From Blasia pusilla (lineage: Eukaryota > Marchantiophyta > Marchantiopsida > Blasiales), in NCBI GenBank assembly GCA_050084515.1, contig CM114272.1, positions 17,794,001 through 17,858,000 of the forward strand: a stretch of 64,000 bases of DNA. Direction: 5' to 3'. Below are positions 11,448-22,387 of the stretch, piece after piece. The notes under the pieces were generated by a model. That model worked only from the letters and a program-made list of their open reading frames with translations. It did no database searches and was not told the DNA's origin. How positions within the stretch are numbered: the stretch's first letter is position 1; every line of letters begins with the position of its first letter. A program made the position numbers and the translations under genes.

Positions 11448-14400
11448 ATGACGAGGAAGAAAACACAACCAACGAAGATAAGGAGCATCACTCCCAACTC
11501 CATCAGGACTTTTACGTCACCATCTCATGGTCGTGGCTCGGCAACTGAAATTAGGCAACAAGAAATAGAGAAGCGGGAAATGGAGAAGCGGGAAATGGAA
11601 GCAGAAATGCACATACAAGAGGTTGTGGCAAAGCTTGCTCTGGAGGAGCTCGCAAGGCATAACGCAGAGGCTGAGACATCTAAGGCCTTAAAGAAAAGAA
11701 TTGCAGATGAGAAGCAAGAGAAGAAGCGTCTCGACGCCTCCATCAGAAGAGTTGAATTGGTGAAAGCTCAAAGGGAAAAAGCAATCGCTCAGAGGAAATG
11801 TCTCAAATGAGGTCTAGGGATACTATGAACTTAAAAATGAGTGAGAAAACTGCCAAAGTTCAGGAGACAGACGACAAGGTCATGAGGATAGCAAGTGTGG
11901 AGATGGTGGACATCTTTGAAGAAGCAGGAGAAGAGTCATCGTCGTCATCGTCTTCATTGAGCCCGGTGGAAGAAATCGACCTTTATCGCATCAATGAATT
12001 TCTCTTGGACTTGCCACCTTTAATCCTAGACCAACTGGCTAGCCTGGACACCCGCCCAATCTTTGAGCAGGTAAGAAGAATACGGCATATGTGCAAACGC
12101 ATTCTCAATCTCTTTCTAAATCAGAAAAAACTGAAACAGCCATTTATTTATTTTATCCCCATAGTGGTAGGTTGTTAAGTAGATGGCAGTGGTGGACGGC
12201 CAAAAGTCCCCAAGAATTCCACTTTTTTTACTGCGGAAAATGGAGTACGTCCACGAAATCAGTCATATGAGGACATTACAAAGCCGAAGCAGTTGATAGC
12301 GACAACATCCTACGTCAAGAGCTTCCTTCCATTCTATGTTCAACCTTATGATGGGCATGGAACGCATGCTCTGATGACGAAAGAAGACATGGAGGCCTTG
12401 GACACATTCTAGAGGATCAGAGATGAGGAGTTCAGAATAGCTATTAAAGGAACCCAATAAAACTGGATGCGAAACCTCTACTTCTTCACCTAGGATAGGA
12501 ACCACAGGTACATGACATGGTCACCGTTTGCAGAGGAGCACCCAAATTCATTGGAGGCGCATTTCTACGTAAGGGAAGTCGTGCTCCATCCATTTCCGCA
12601 TCACATGGCAATGGTGGAGATGGCAATGCATACAATTAATAGGTAAGTTTCTAAATCCAATTTTTGATTATTTCAACTGAGTCCGAGCAATCATAGGAGT
12701 CTCTAGCCCCAATCCTCTTTGAATTTTTGGGTACAATCCAACAACCCCCCGGAGTCCAACGAGTTGCTTGGTAGCCAAGTTTTCTAGATGAATCCAGAAT
12801 ACTACAACCCGTCGGAGTTGAAATAACTCGATTCGAGTGAGGTTTGGTTGACAAGCGCCAAAAGCAACCCGTCGGAGTCCAACGGATTGCAAAATGGGGG
12901 GGTAAGAAGTCATTGGAGGCCTTAAAGCAACCCCTCAGAGTCCAACGAGTTGTTGGACTCTACCCAGTTTTTCGGAACTTTTGGCCAAAAGCAACCCGTC
13001 CGACTCCGACCGGTTGCATTTTCCCCAAGTGCAAGTCGTCAGAGTCGTACGGAATGCTTTTAGGCCTCGGATCACTTCTTAATAGGACCATTATAGCGGG
13101 TTTCTTTTGCGATTGTCAACCAAAAACCTAACTCGGAATCGGAGTCATTTCACAACCCGTCGGAGTCCGACGGGTTGCAACCAAAAAATCGGATTCATTC
13201 TGTACCCCGTCGGACTTCGACAAGTAGCAAAAAATACATTTTTCCTCCAAGATATTTCAAGTCAAAGTGATTATCGTAACCAGTGAGAGGTCCAACAGAT
13301 TGGGCATCCTTACAATCTGTCGAGAGTGCTGCAACCCATCAGACTTCGATGGGTTGCACTCACTATATTCATGACTCTCTAGTGCAACACGACGGAAATC
13401 GACGGGTTGTAGGGAATCAGTATTCTAACCTTGTGTTTGCATTTGCAGGAGTGTATTTGAGGGGAACATCACCCATCATTGGATCCAGGATTGCGACAGG
13501 GTCAAGAAGGTGCTTACAACGCACCCGACAGAGTACAAGGGATTCTTCGATGACGACCTGGTCGATGAGAAGTTGGCGAAGGGAGCTCAAATAAAGAAGA
13601 AGACTTGAGGGAATACCTTCATCTCCCAAGATGCAGCGGTCACGATTATTTTTTGGTCTAAGATCCAAGCAGCCAAGAAGTGCGCCACATTGGAACTGGA
13701 GTGAAGAGAAAACGTCTCGGCGTCAGAACGGGCTAAATTCATTGAGACTGCCGTATCTGCACCTATAAAGTACATTGCCAGCAAGATAGAGCGGTACTCA
13801 ACCTTGAACTTGGCCCGAAGTTCTATAAGGAGTTGAAGGCAATAATCAAGCGCTAGCGGAAGAGGGACAAAGACCCACAGGGTTGAATCGGATAGAAAGT
13901 GTCTCTAGATCGGGTGCATATGTTTGCGTTGTCCAAGGTATGCGAGTTAAGGCGGATCCAACTGATAAACATGAGTCTCGAGGGCACTGAGGTGCACAAG
14001 CGGGTGACACACCACCCTCAAGGAATATCAAACCCAGTGATCTCCCATTGGCTATGATAATGGTCCTTCCAGGACGCGCTACGTCTTCTCGCAAAGTTGA
14101 TGATCCTGGGTCTACAAGTAGAGCTCACGAAGATTGAGCCAATTCCACAGGAAGCAAACCTAGAGGCTTGTGAGAAAATAGAAAGTGACGAAATCATTGA
14201 AATCTTTACAAAACTTAGAGGTACAAAGTGGCCTAGTCCGTTCGTGCCCTCACACAAGAGCTTTGATGGAACCTAAACACGGAGATAACTCAACATACCA
14301 GAATAAGCTACCGCTGCGGCTCCTGACTATTTCACTACTTGGGAAACTAGGGTTTTTAATCTATTTTTGTCGTTTCTATTAATAGAAAAAGTTTGCATTA

Positions 14401-15600
14401 TCTACCTTGCATCCTGATGCAATATAGGGTTAGATAATCCTAGTAACGCTACTCTTGAAACCACCTACGTCATATTACTATGACTCCTTTGACGTCTAAG
14501 TCGAAACCATCAATCTAGGCTTCTCCTCATACAAGGGGGCAGATCAGATTCCTGGCGCAAATTTCCGGCAGCCTGCAAATTATGGGCTTCTTTGCCTGAT
14601 GGAGAGGGATTCTCCATATACGACATGGAGATGGGGCTAGGCACGTCCGATTGGGAGGTATTGAATTGTCCAATCTGGTTGGACTTCAACGACCCGGAGG
14701 AGATGACAGACAAGAACTTGCCCATGGTGTATGACACAATCGTCGGTAGCAGGGACAACATTCCAAATTCGTGAAGCCTAACGAATTTTTTGAAGGAGAT
14801 GCGGAGGGGCAAGCCATCGAGACAGTGGAGTTGGTGGCGAAAGTAGTCATCGCCAAGGAAAAATCCATAGCGGGTTTGAATGCAAAGGCGAGGGGGTCCA
14901 AGAATTCTGAGGCCGAGTCTTCAAGACGAGAGGGGCGAGAGGGTTGAACCAGGTCCTCATCACAGAAAACGCTTATGGAGTCTGAGGTAACGGAGACTCC
15001 AACGAGCCGACAATAAACTTGGGAGAAGCGAAAGCGAAGGGCGTGAGGATCGTCTGAGGGAGGAGATAAGGATGTGGAATACACTCCATCATCCTTGGGT
15101 AGACATAGGGAAATGATGAGCAGGAAAACGCTCCTTCTATACCAGAGTCATGTTGTCGATGAACTGTAGAGTTTTAGTTCTCAAGAGTTGACAATTGCCA
15201 TCGAGAAGTTGACCGAACGAGGGCGTAAACTTCTCCCAAACAAGCACATCCCATGGACGGTCCATGGGGTCGGTGAGGGGATGGCGGTGGACTTCCTCAT
15301 TGCATATTTTCCCTTTGGGTTTCGTTTGTAGGACAACAATCCATCTGACACTGTCCTAGACTGGAATGTCCACTTTCCTATGACCAAATTGCTCTGCTAT
15401 TTTCTTTCGTGGACGCTTATCTCAATGACAGGGGATGTTTTCTGGTCCTGACTAGAGGGAGCAAAGACAAGCTCTTCAACCTTCACTGTGTGAAGAGGTC
15501 GCTCAAGTGGAGTACGGCGCAATCGTGGATCATAAAAAATGAGTACCCATTCAGATCGGCTACAAATCAAATCTGGGTAAGTTTCCAACTTGACTTTTTT
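11448..15600 (+). pseudogene. Unrecognised multi-exon pseudogene divergent from the transposase
   Basis: The first exon starts at ATG 11448 (context gcaccATGa) with 'MTRKKTQPTKIRSITPNS', then a Glu/Lys/Arg-rich coiled coil (about residues 35-115). It shifts frame near 11798 and continues with an acidic Ser-rich part and 'LYRINEFLLDLPPLILD' to a good donor, CAG|GTAAGA, at 12069. Later coding blocks are 'SYVKSFLPFYVQPYDGHGTH' (about 12305), 'FYVREVVLHPFPHHMAMVEM' (about 12563), 'HHWIQDCDRVKKVL' after the acceptor near 13449, 'KFIETAVSAPIKYIASKIER' (about 13735), 'ALRLLAKLMILGLQVELTKI' (about 14075), 'NKHIPWTVHGVGEGMAVDFL' (about 15240) and 'SDTVLDWNVHFPMTKLLCYF' (about 15345). Several stops interrupt it. 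I do not recognise the family. The coding blocks and the palindromes in the gaps suggest it belongs to the same element as the transposase. Confidence 0.5.
12725..13411. repeat. Palindromic repeat cluster in an intron of the plus gene
   Basis: About ten copies: near 12733, 12804, 12864, 12927, 12991, 13031, 13153, 13205, 13331 and 13382. The three at 12864, 12927 and 12991 are spaced 63-64 bp. The copy at 13153-13180 is the most perfect, GCAACCCGTCGGA-like arms meeting as CGGAGTCCG. The cluster lies between coding blocks ending near 12642 and starting near 13449, that is, in a probable intron. Confidence 0.8.
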
Positions 15601-15639
15601 GAATGAATTGAGATGGTTCAGACATGTAACTCCTTGAAA

Positions 15640-15985
15640 CCCGACATGTTGCAAATCCACTTACTAGTCTGAGAGTCTCTGGTGATTGCAACCCGTTGGA
15701 ACCCAATAGGTTGCAAGTAGAATTGCATATCTCCAATTATCTGTCTCTAGTGATTGCAACTTGACGGGTTGCAAGTAGAATTATCCCTTTAGAAAAGCAA
15801 TCCGTCGGAAAGTGACGGGTTGCTTCCATATTAGGCACTTTTCTACTTGGAACACATCGATTGAGTTGTAAAGCAACATGTCAGACTCGACAGGTTGCTC
15901 TTCTATCTAGCCAAATAAGTAGCCCTGCGAAACCCGACGGGTTGCGGATTGTGTTACTATCTAGACAGCAACCCGTCGGCTTAGC
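15640..15985. repeat. Right-end cluster of palindromic repeats
   Basis: Copies near 15630, 15687, 15754 (half), 15799, 15872, 15926 (half) and 15967 (half), spaced about 45-70 bp. The motif is not seen again to the right in the window, which is why I place the right edge of the element here. Confidence 0.75.
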
Positions 15986-16477
15986 AATATCATCATAAGC
16001 TCTCAGTTTATGTCTTATCAACTTTGTAAACAAGTTATTTTGTTCTACCTGATTGGGATATAGCGTAAATGCAGAGAGGTCAATGTTTTTCATGGCTTTC
16101 TCAATGTTGTTTTCTTGTGACAATTTGCTGACTAGTTTGATTATGGTATCCAAAAATGCTTTATCATCTGCTCCCGCATTTCCGGAAATGTAGGGTTGGC
16201 TCACATTACTCACCATTATAGAATCTTTGGGCAATGAATTTTAGAAATGGATAGTCCGTGCTGAACTAATTAGTTGTTAGTACCTAAGAATGGGAATCAT
16301 ATGCCCTTACTCTATGTGTTGTTTGTTTTCTGCAGAGATCACGCAGTGACTAGAGATTTCATTTGCGTCATCACACAAGGCTATAGAGGTTAATTGACCA
16401 TATAGGCCAAGTAACTAACTGATTGATTGATTGAAAATCCCCGACCATAGACCCCGAACCCTGGTTCGATGGTGCTT
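15986..16477. other. Unassigned sequence
   Basis: No gene recognised. A minus-strand open frame of 117 codons (16234-15881) is partly made of palindromic repeat sequence and has no motif. 'ctggttcgatggtgc' near 16461 looks like part of a tRNA B box but no tRNA fold surrounds it. Confidence 0.4.
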
Positions 16478-16521
16478 GAAGAAAAAAGTATTTAGATAAG
16501 ATGAAAACTTAAACCTTCTTC

Positions 16522-16524
<3 letters not shown>

Positions 16525-16608
<84 letters not shown>

Positions 16609-16620
16609 TCTCTCTCTCTT

Positions 16621-16671
<51 letters not shown>

Positions 16672-16672
16672 C
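16525..16672. repeat. (TC)n microsatellite, about 148 bp
   Basis: Near-continuous CT repeat with a few TTCT interruptions around 16600-16630. It is the left arm of the fold-back structure. Confidence 0.95.
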
Positions 16673-16948
16673 CTCCAACCAATGCGCAGGATGAATGGTT
16701 GCAATATATATACTTGTGCTCTTGCTACATATGAAAGTATGCTCGATCCAACGACACACTACACAACGATAGGAGACTAAAATTCAAGACGAGGCTTTGA
16801 GGATCCAATGTAAGAAAATAGGTCACTGACACGAGTGAAAAATATTGAAAATTAATGAAAGTCCTAGATTGTACATTACCCTACATCCTTACACTAGATC
16901 CTCCAAGTCGCCTTGTGAAATGGCGAGAAGATCTCTAGTACCAATACT

Positions 16949-17050
<102 letters not shown>

Positions 17051-17099
17051 ATTGAATAAGGTTTAAGTTTTCATCTTTATCTAAATACTTGTTTCTTCT

Positions 17100-18530
17100 A
17101 ACAAAGCTCTTTGATGTTTAATTTGTGCACAGGTAATTCAAAGAACTCTCACCGGAAAGCTTTGCATAATTATCTATTCCAACTTTCTTCGGCAAGGCTA
17201 TTGAATAGCCTCTGATTATGGAGCGCAACTTACCTTCCGAAAGACTTTGTGATTCAGAAAAAAAAAAATTGAGGTTGCGTGGTCTTTCAGTGGATTTGAA
17301 GAAGAATATATTGCAAAAGAGTAGGCCTTTAGGGATATTCGATTGGATCTTGGCTCTGCCAATCCTTGTATAGGTAAGTATTTTACAGTTGATTGATGAT
17401 TCCAGAGGAAATGACCATACCAATGGCTATATGGTTGGGAAAAGAACATTATTTGATGTGGCAGAGCCTCATTTCTATGTTAAGTTTGTTGATATTATTC
17501 TCCGCCATGATGATAGATACTCTTTACTTGCCTAGATAATGGTCGGGTGGTTGGTAAGGTCAGTGTTCATATATGCCACAATAAGTAAGGAATGGCTATA
17601 GGGACAGATACTGATGTAAATGTTACAAAACTAGTGCATTTGTCAGAGTATGCAATTGAGGTCCGTGGGAGAAGTGTCCAAGTATGTTTAGAGTACAGTA
17701 ATTTTTGGGAAAGGAAAAGTCCAGGAGAGCAAGTTTGCACTCGCTCAAGGAACCAAATGGTTTCTGGAAGGACATGTATTTGTTATTTTAGGATATGTTG
17801 TGGTGCTACATGGTAGAGAATTTGAGCACCTCATAGGTATTGGTTGTTAGATTAAGCTTGTTAAAGGCCATAAAGTAGGATTTTGATTAATGTAACCAAT
17901 TTTCATAAAAGAGATTATATGAAATGATCGTGGTTTGTTTGCATATTTGACTTCGGATATGATTTGTGAAGCATCAAGTTTCTTTAGGAGTGTTTGAATG
18001 TGACTCTCAGGAAAGTAACTCAGATGATGGTTTTTTTTTTAACAAGTTCATACTCGTCTTTCCTTGAGAGTTTCCAAGTAAGCTTCGGGAGTGTCATGGA
18101 TTGTATTAGATAAAAGTATAGCAATGGCTCACTTTTTTATGTTGGTGTAAGTGATGTGTCATTTTCATATGTACTTGTTTATAGTGGGATATTGCAATGA
18201 TGTTGAGATCATCTGGATCTAATATGTCATGAATGTGATGGAATGGCTTGTAGCGTTACACACACCATTTGAATCAAGGCTGAGTTTTCAAGGAGTGCAG
18301 AAAAATAGACCATCCAAGAAAGGTATTTATCAATTCCCTTGCAAGAATTCTTTAGTTGACAGTAGATAAAGCATGTGTGAGTAGATATAGGATTCAAGGG
18401 ATTTTTATATATATATCAGTAGGTGAGGTATACAATATATATCGAACCTTTAAGGTCCATCTTGGAAATCTCTGTTTTTTTATTCCCCTTGGTACGGTGT
18501 GGTGTGTCGGATGGTTTAGGCTTAATTACT
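17100..18530. other. Unassigned AT-rich sequence left of the CACTA genes
   Basis: No gene recognised. It may be the 5' non-coding part of the CACTA element, but I could not find a CACTA-type terminus. Confidence 0.4.
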
Positions 18531-18537
18531 CAATATC

Positions 18538-18843
18538 GTGGCCATGGAACCCACCTCCCTTGGACATAGGAAATCTTTACGTCATCCTAATAGAGTGATT
18601 GCGCATGACTCAAAGTTATGGTGTAGAGAGCTTGCTAGGGCTCAGGCGGATGGTAAGAGACATATTAAATGCCCTTGCAATGAGTGCAAGGGGCAAAAAA
18701 CTATATTATTACTTACAGTAGATGTTCACCTACGAAGGAACGGTAGATTCCCTTTGTGTCGGTTGTGGAAATGGATAGAAGAAAGGGACTCCTCTGATGA
18801 GGAGTGGCTAGCTGAAGACCAAATGGATAATAGACTTCATTAG
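18538..18843 (+). pseudogene. CACTA transposase, N-terminal transposase-associated domain
   Basis: Encodes 'RHIKCPCNECKGQ' followed by 'VDVHLRRNGRFPLCRLWKWI'. This is the CPC..C...HL..xG pattern of the plant transposase-associated domain (PF13963-like), a putative zinc-binding module at the front of TNP2-type proteins. A stop at 18841 separates it from the core, which starts at 18930; in intact relatives this is one protein or is joined by an intron. The ATG at 18538 fits the expected distance to the CPC motif. Confidence 0.7.
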
Positions 18844-18929
18844 AAGTACATTATGGAGTCAATTGTAAAAAAAAATACAACTGTACCGAAGATAGGGATG
18901 CAACATACAATCGACCCACAACCCCTACT

Positions 18930-21288
18930 ATGGACATGGATGTGGATGTTAACCAAATGTTGAACGAGGCATTTTCCCAATATGACCAACTATATGAGGG
19001 TAATGTTGGTCATGGAGGAGGGGAAATAGGGTACAATCTGCATGAGACGACCACCGACATCCAAACTACAGAACTTGATATGCTAAATGAAGCATGCAAC
19101 CCATTGTTTCCTGATGCCAAAGTATCTACGCTTGCTTTTATCATGCATATTTTCAATATTGTTGGGGCACACACTGTACCCAATATAGTTGTTGATGAAG
19201 TATTCAAGATGCTTGGAAAACATGTATTGCCAGAAGGTAATCAAGTTCCAAAAAGTCATTATGTAGCAAATAAGCTAGTGGGAAAGTTGGGGTTGGGATA
19301 CAATACCATTCATGCTTGTCCTCAAGGATGTGTATTATATCATGGGGATCTAGTGTGTCCAAAATGTGGAGAGAGTAGATTCAAGAAAGTTGGGAAAAGT
19401 ATGGTTCTATCCAAGGTCTTGAGGCATTTTCCTATAATCCCAAAACTACAACGTATGTTTAGGTCCAATGCACTTTCAGAATTGATATGTTGGGCACATG
19501 ATTATATGAGCAGGGATGGTATTGTTAGGCATACTAGAGATTCTAAAGCATGGAAACACGTGGATGAATTGTATCCAGATTTCCAACTTGAAAAGAGGAA
19601 TTGTAGGTTTGGTTTGTGATTAGATGGTGTAAATCCCCTTTCAGGCAACGCTAGCTCATGGAATACTTGGCCCGTTTTACAAATGAATTATAACTTGCCA
19701 CCTTGGCTACAAACCAAGAAATTGTTCATTCAATTGGTTTTGATCATGCCCGACAACGAGAGTGTTAATGCGAGGAATATTGACACTTTTCTTGCTCCAA
19801 TTGTGGAGAAGTTCATAGAACTATGGCAAGGTGTAGACTTTTATGATGTTAGAAAACTGAATGGGGAGTGGAAGTTTACATTTCGAGCCCTTATTCTTTG
19901 GACCATCGATGATTATCTAGCATATGGACTAGTTTCTAGGCAAAGTCATGGTGGGAAACTTGCCTGCACTGTTTGTGGACCTAGAGTGGATTCATACTTC
20001 TCCAAAGAGTGTGGCAAGCCTATATTTGGAGGCCACCATCGATATCTGCACCCTAGCCATGAATGGAGACATAGAAAGTATGGTATCCACTTCAATGGTG
20101 TAGGTGAATCTAGAGAACCTTCCAAACCTATCTCAACACATGAGATTCTATAATGGGCAGAGCATAAGCTGATCTACAACATAAATGGTGGCCGGGAAGA
20201 TCATCCACAAGATCCTTTTAAGAAGATAGGTGTGAAAAGAGGAAAAAATTGTTTGACCTACCTTATTGGAGAGTATCCAAGAGACTTCAATAGTGTTTTG
20301 AATGTAAGAGCTTTTATTTTTGTGATTGAAGAATCCTTACGATACTTCTAGTAAGTTTTTCTTAACTAGTATTTCTTTGTTATTTCCTAGCACCTCCTTA
20401 TCAGACATACAATTGATGTCATGCATGTGGAGAAGATATATGGCTAAAAACATTGTGAAAACAATTACGGGGATGAAGGATACAATGAAAGTTAGACGAG
20501 ACATGGAAAAACACATAATCACGCCTCACTTATGGCTACGACCCCACCCTACAATGAGCAGGGGTCTTGTTAAACCTATGGCTAAGTACGTCCTATCTCC
20601 CTTGGAGTTGAAAAAATTTCTTGTAAGGGTTGAGGCATTGAAAGTACCTTCTAGCTATTGCGGTGAGTTGAAGAAACATGTAGTCGGGAAAAAGTTAGGC
20701 AACATAAAGTCTCATGATGACCATGTCTTCATTCATCAAATTTTGCCATATTGCCTATAAGGGCTCATAAGTGAAGAGGTGAGGGTCACTATCATGAGAC
20801 TAATCAGGATCCTTAGGAACATTTCAATGAAGGTGTGGGATCCTTCTCTCTATGAGAAGCTGCATGAAGACACCATGGTGACTCTATGCTTGTTGGAAAT
20901 GCACTTCCCACCTGCATTCTATGATGTCATGACTCATCTTCTCCTACATTTTGTAGAGGAGTTAGATATTTGTGGCCCAATAGCATGTCGATGGATGTAT
21001 CCTTTTGAGATGTACATCGGAGTGATGAAAAAGTATGTGAGGTCAAAGGCACGCCCTGAAGGATGTATGGCCGAGGGATATGTCCTCGACGAAGCATTGG
21101 GTTTTATCATGGAATATATGAGGAGGTTTGAACATGTCCAAACTCGAGTATGGAATGATGGAGAGGAAGATGGGATGGCTAGAGAGGAACTAGAAGGTGC
21201 AGCAACAACCATCACACTTTCGCGAGACCTTTTAGTCTTGGCGCAAAACTATATCCTACGCAACACCCAATGCATGGAGAAATGGTAG
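18930..21288 (+). pseudogene. CACTA transposase core (TNP2 / Transposase_21-like)
   Basis: Transposase that would cut and rejoin the element ends. In order: 'GYNTIHACPQGCVLYHGD' (about 19300), a Cys pair 'CPKCGESRF', 'PIIPKLQRMFRS' and 'AWKHVDELYPDF' (about 19430-19590), 'YNLPPWLQTKKLF' (19688), 'RNIDTFLAPIVEKFIELW', 'ALILWTIDDYLAYG', 'GKLACTVC', 'IDVMHVEK' (about 20412), 'SHDDHVFIHQILPY', 'LEMHFPPAFYDVMTHL' and 'RWMYPFEMYIGVMKKYV' (about 20990). All are landmarks of the family. It is broken by a TGA at 19617-19619 where relatives have Cys, a TAA at 20151, a frameshift between about 20430 and 20452, and a TAA at 20758. A donor follows W at about 21286 and an acceptor TTTTACAG near 21430. Few lesions for its length suggest fairly recent activity. 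Confidence 0.8.
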
Positions 21289-21430
21289 GTAGGGTATCTG
21301 TATCTTGTCTCTATCCTTGTGTTTGTTTGTTGATTGGAGTATGAGATATGGCATATCGAGAAGGTTCAATTATCAAAGTTGGTAGTTTGTTACTCTAAAC
21401 TAATATTCATCATCTATTGAATTTTACAGG

Positions 21431-22062
21431 ATTTATGGAGAGAGTGAAATTAACAATATGTCCTTCCAAGATTGGGTTTGTCCAGCCATTTTGGAAGCCG
21501 TAGAAGGGAACCTTGAGAAGCTTGATGAAGAGGCATTCGCTCTCTCCATACCTCCTACTTCTAAAGTGCTATCCTACACGAGTATGAAAGCTTATGATAA
21601 CCATTATAGGGTTGAAGAGAGTGGAGGATTAAGTTTCTCAACTTATGATTGTGGTATAGGAGCCGATTTTTTGGATGATGAGGGGGGGAGATCCAACTCA
21701 CATAGTGCTTATTCATATGTGGGTGTTTTAGTTGATATCTTAGCCTTTGATTACTAGATTATAGGGCAGCCTCTCATTCTAATGAGAGGTGGACGGGTTA
21801 GAGCACATTGGGACTCTACGCGCCCATCCATGAAATGAGATCGTAAGGGTTTTCTTCTTGCTAGCCTAAATGATAATGAGCCACTTCACCACCAGCCTTT
21901 TTTGTTTCCTTCACAAGTAGAACATGTTTTTTATGGAGATAGGGGTGACGGAGGTGACGGAGGTGGGTGGAGAGTAGTACTTAGGAAAGAAGCAAGGTCT
22001 CGCCGTAGCCTTGCAGATTTGACAGAAGTGAATTGGGATAAGGAGGAGAGTGGTGAATAGCA
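21431..22062 (+). pseudogene. CACTA transposase 3' exon with DUF4216-like domain
   Basis: Continues the transposase after the intron. 'GGLSFSTYDCGIGADF' and 'YSYVGVLVDILAFDY' (about 21630-21757) match the YYGVL..I.ELDY landmark of the DUF4216 domain at the C-terminus of plant CACTA transposases. After a TAG at 21757, 'PFLFPSQVEHVFYGD' (about 21895) and 'GGGWRVVLRKEARSRR' (about 21963) match its last part. The exact function of this domain is not known to me. Confidence 0.65.
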
Positions 22063-22387
22063 TGGCTTGGAGGTGACTCCTTTGTTGGAGAGACATTTTC
22101 CCCATATCAATACTCTCAATGCCATTGAACTAAATGACGTTGAAGTTGCCATAGCTCAATCATATTTTAGCCAAGTACATGTAGTGGAAGTTTTGCAGAG
22201 CATGGACAACAATGGGGATGAATCATATCATGATCTCTGCGATTAGATCAGCCTCTCATCCATTAGATAAACTAGAAGTCCATAGTTGTGATTCTTGTGT
22301 GTATGTTTTTTTTAGTTATTGTGGGGTTGAACCATTTGATAAGCATTTTTTCCTTCACACAACTTGAGAGCTATATTTGTGTAGGGA

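Larger units (their letters stand above)
5340..15985. mobile_element. Compound DNA element with palindromic repeat arrays and two divergent genes
   Basis: Proposed composite element. It is delimited by the outermost clusters of a palindromic motif (core GCAACCCGTCGGA / TCCGACGGGTTGC) at 5341-5632 and 15640-15980. Inside are a minus-strand transposase pseudogene (10272-7213) and a plus-strand pseudogene of unknown function (11448 to about 15.6 kb), arranged divergently, each with a TATA box. Between them lies a tandem array of the palindromes; further copies lie in introns and gaps of both genes. A gag-protease retroelement fragment (copy 2) sits in the left arm, between palindromes at 5603 and 7008. 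I found no clear terminal inverted repeats or target-site duplication, so the borders and the idea of a single mobile unit are inference. Both genes carry stops, so it is not autonomous now. Confidence 0.5.

Noticed and set aside
5340-15985. CRISPR-like array made of the palindromic repeats
   Set aside because: Repeats are degenerate, spacing is irregular over most of the region, the context is a eukaryotic transposon, and no cas genes exist.
16440-16475. tRNA-like 'ctggttcgatggtg'
   Set aside because: No A box or fold at the right distance; at most a short SINE-like trace.
17592-17816. 74-codon frame left of the CACTA genes
   Set aside because: No motif and no link to the transposase exons.
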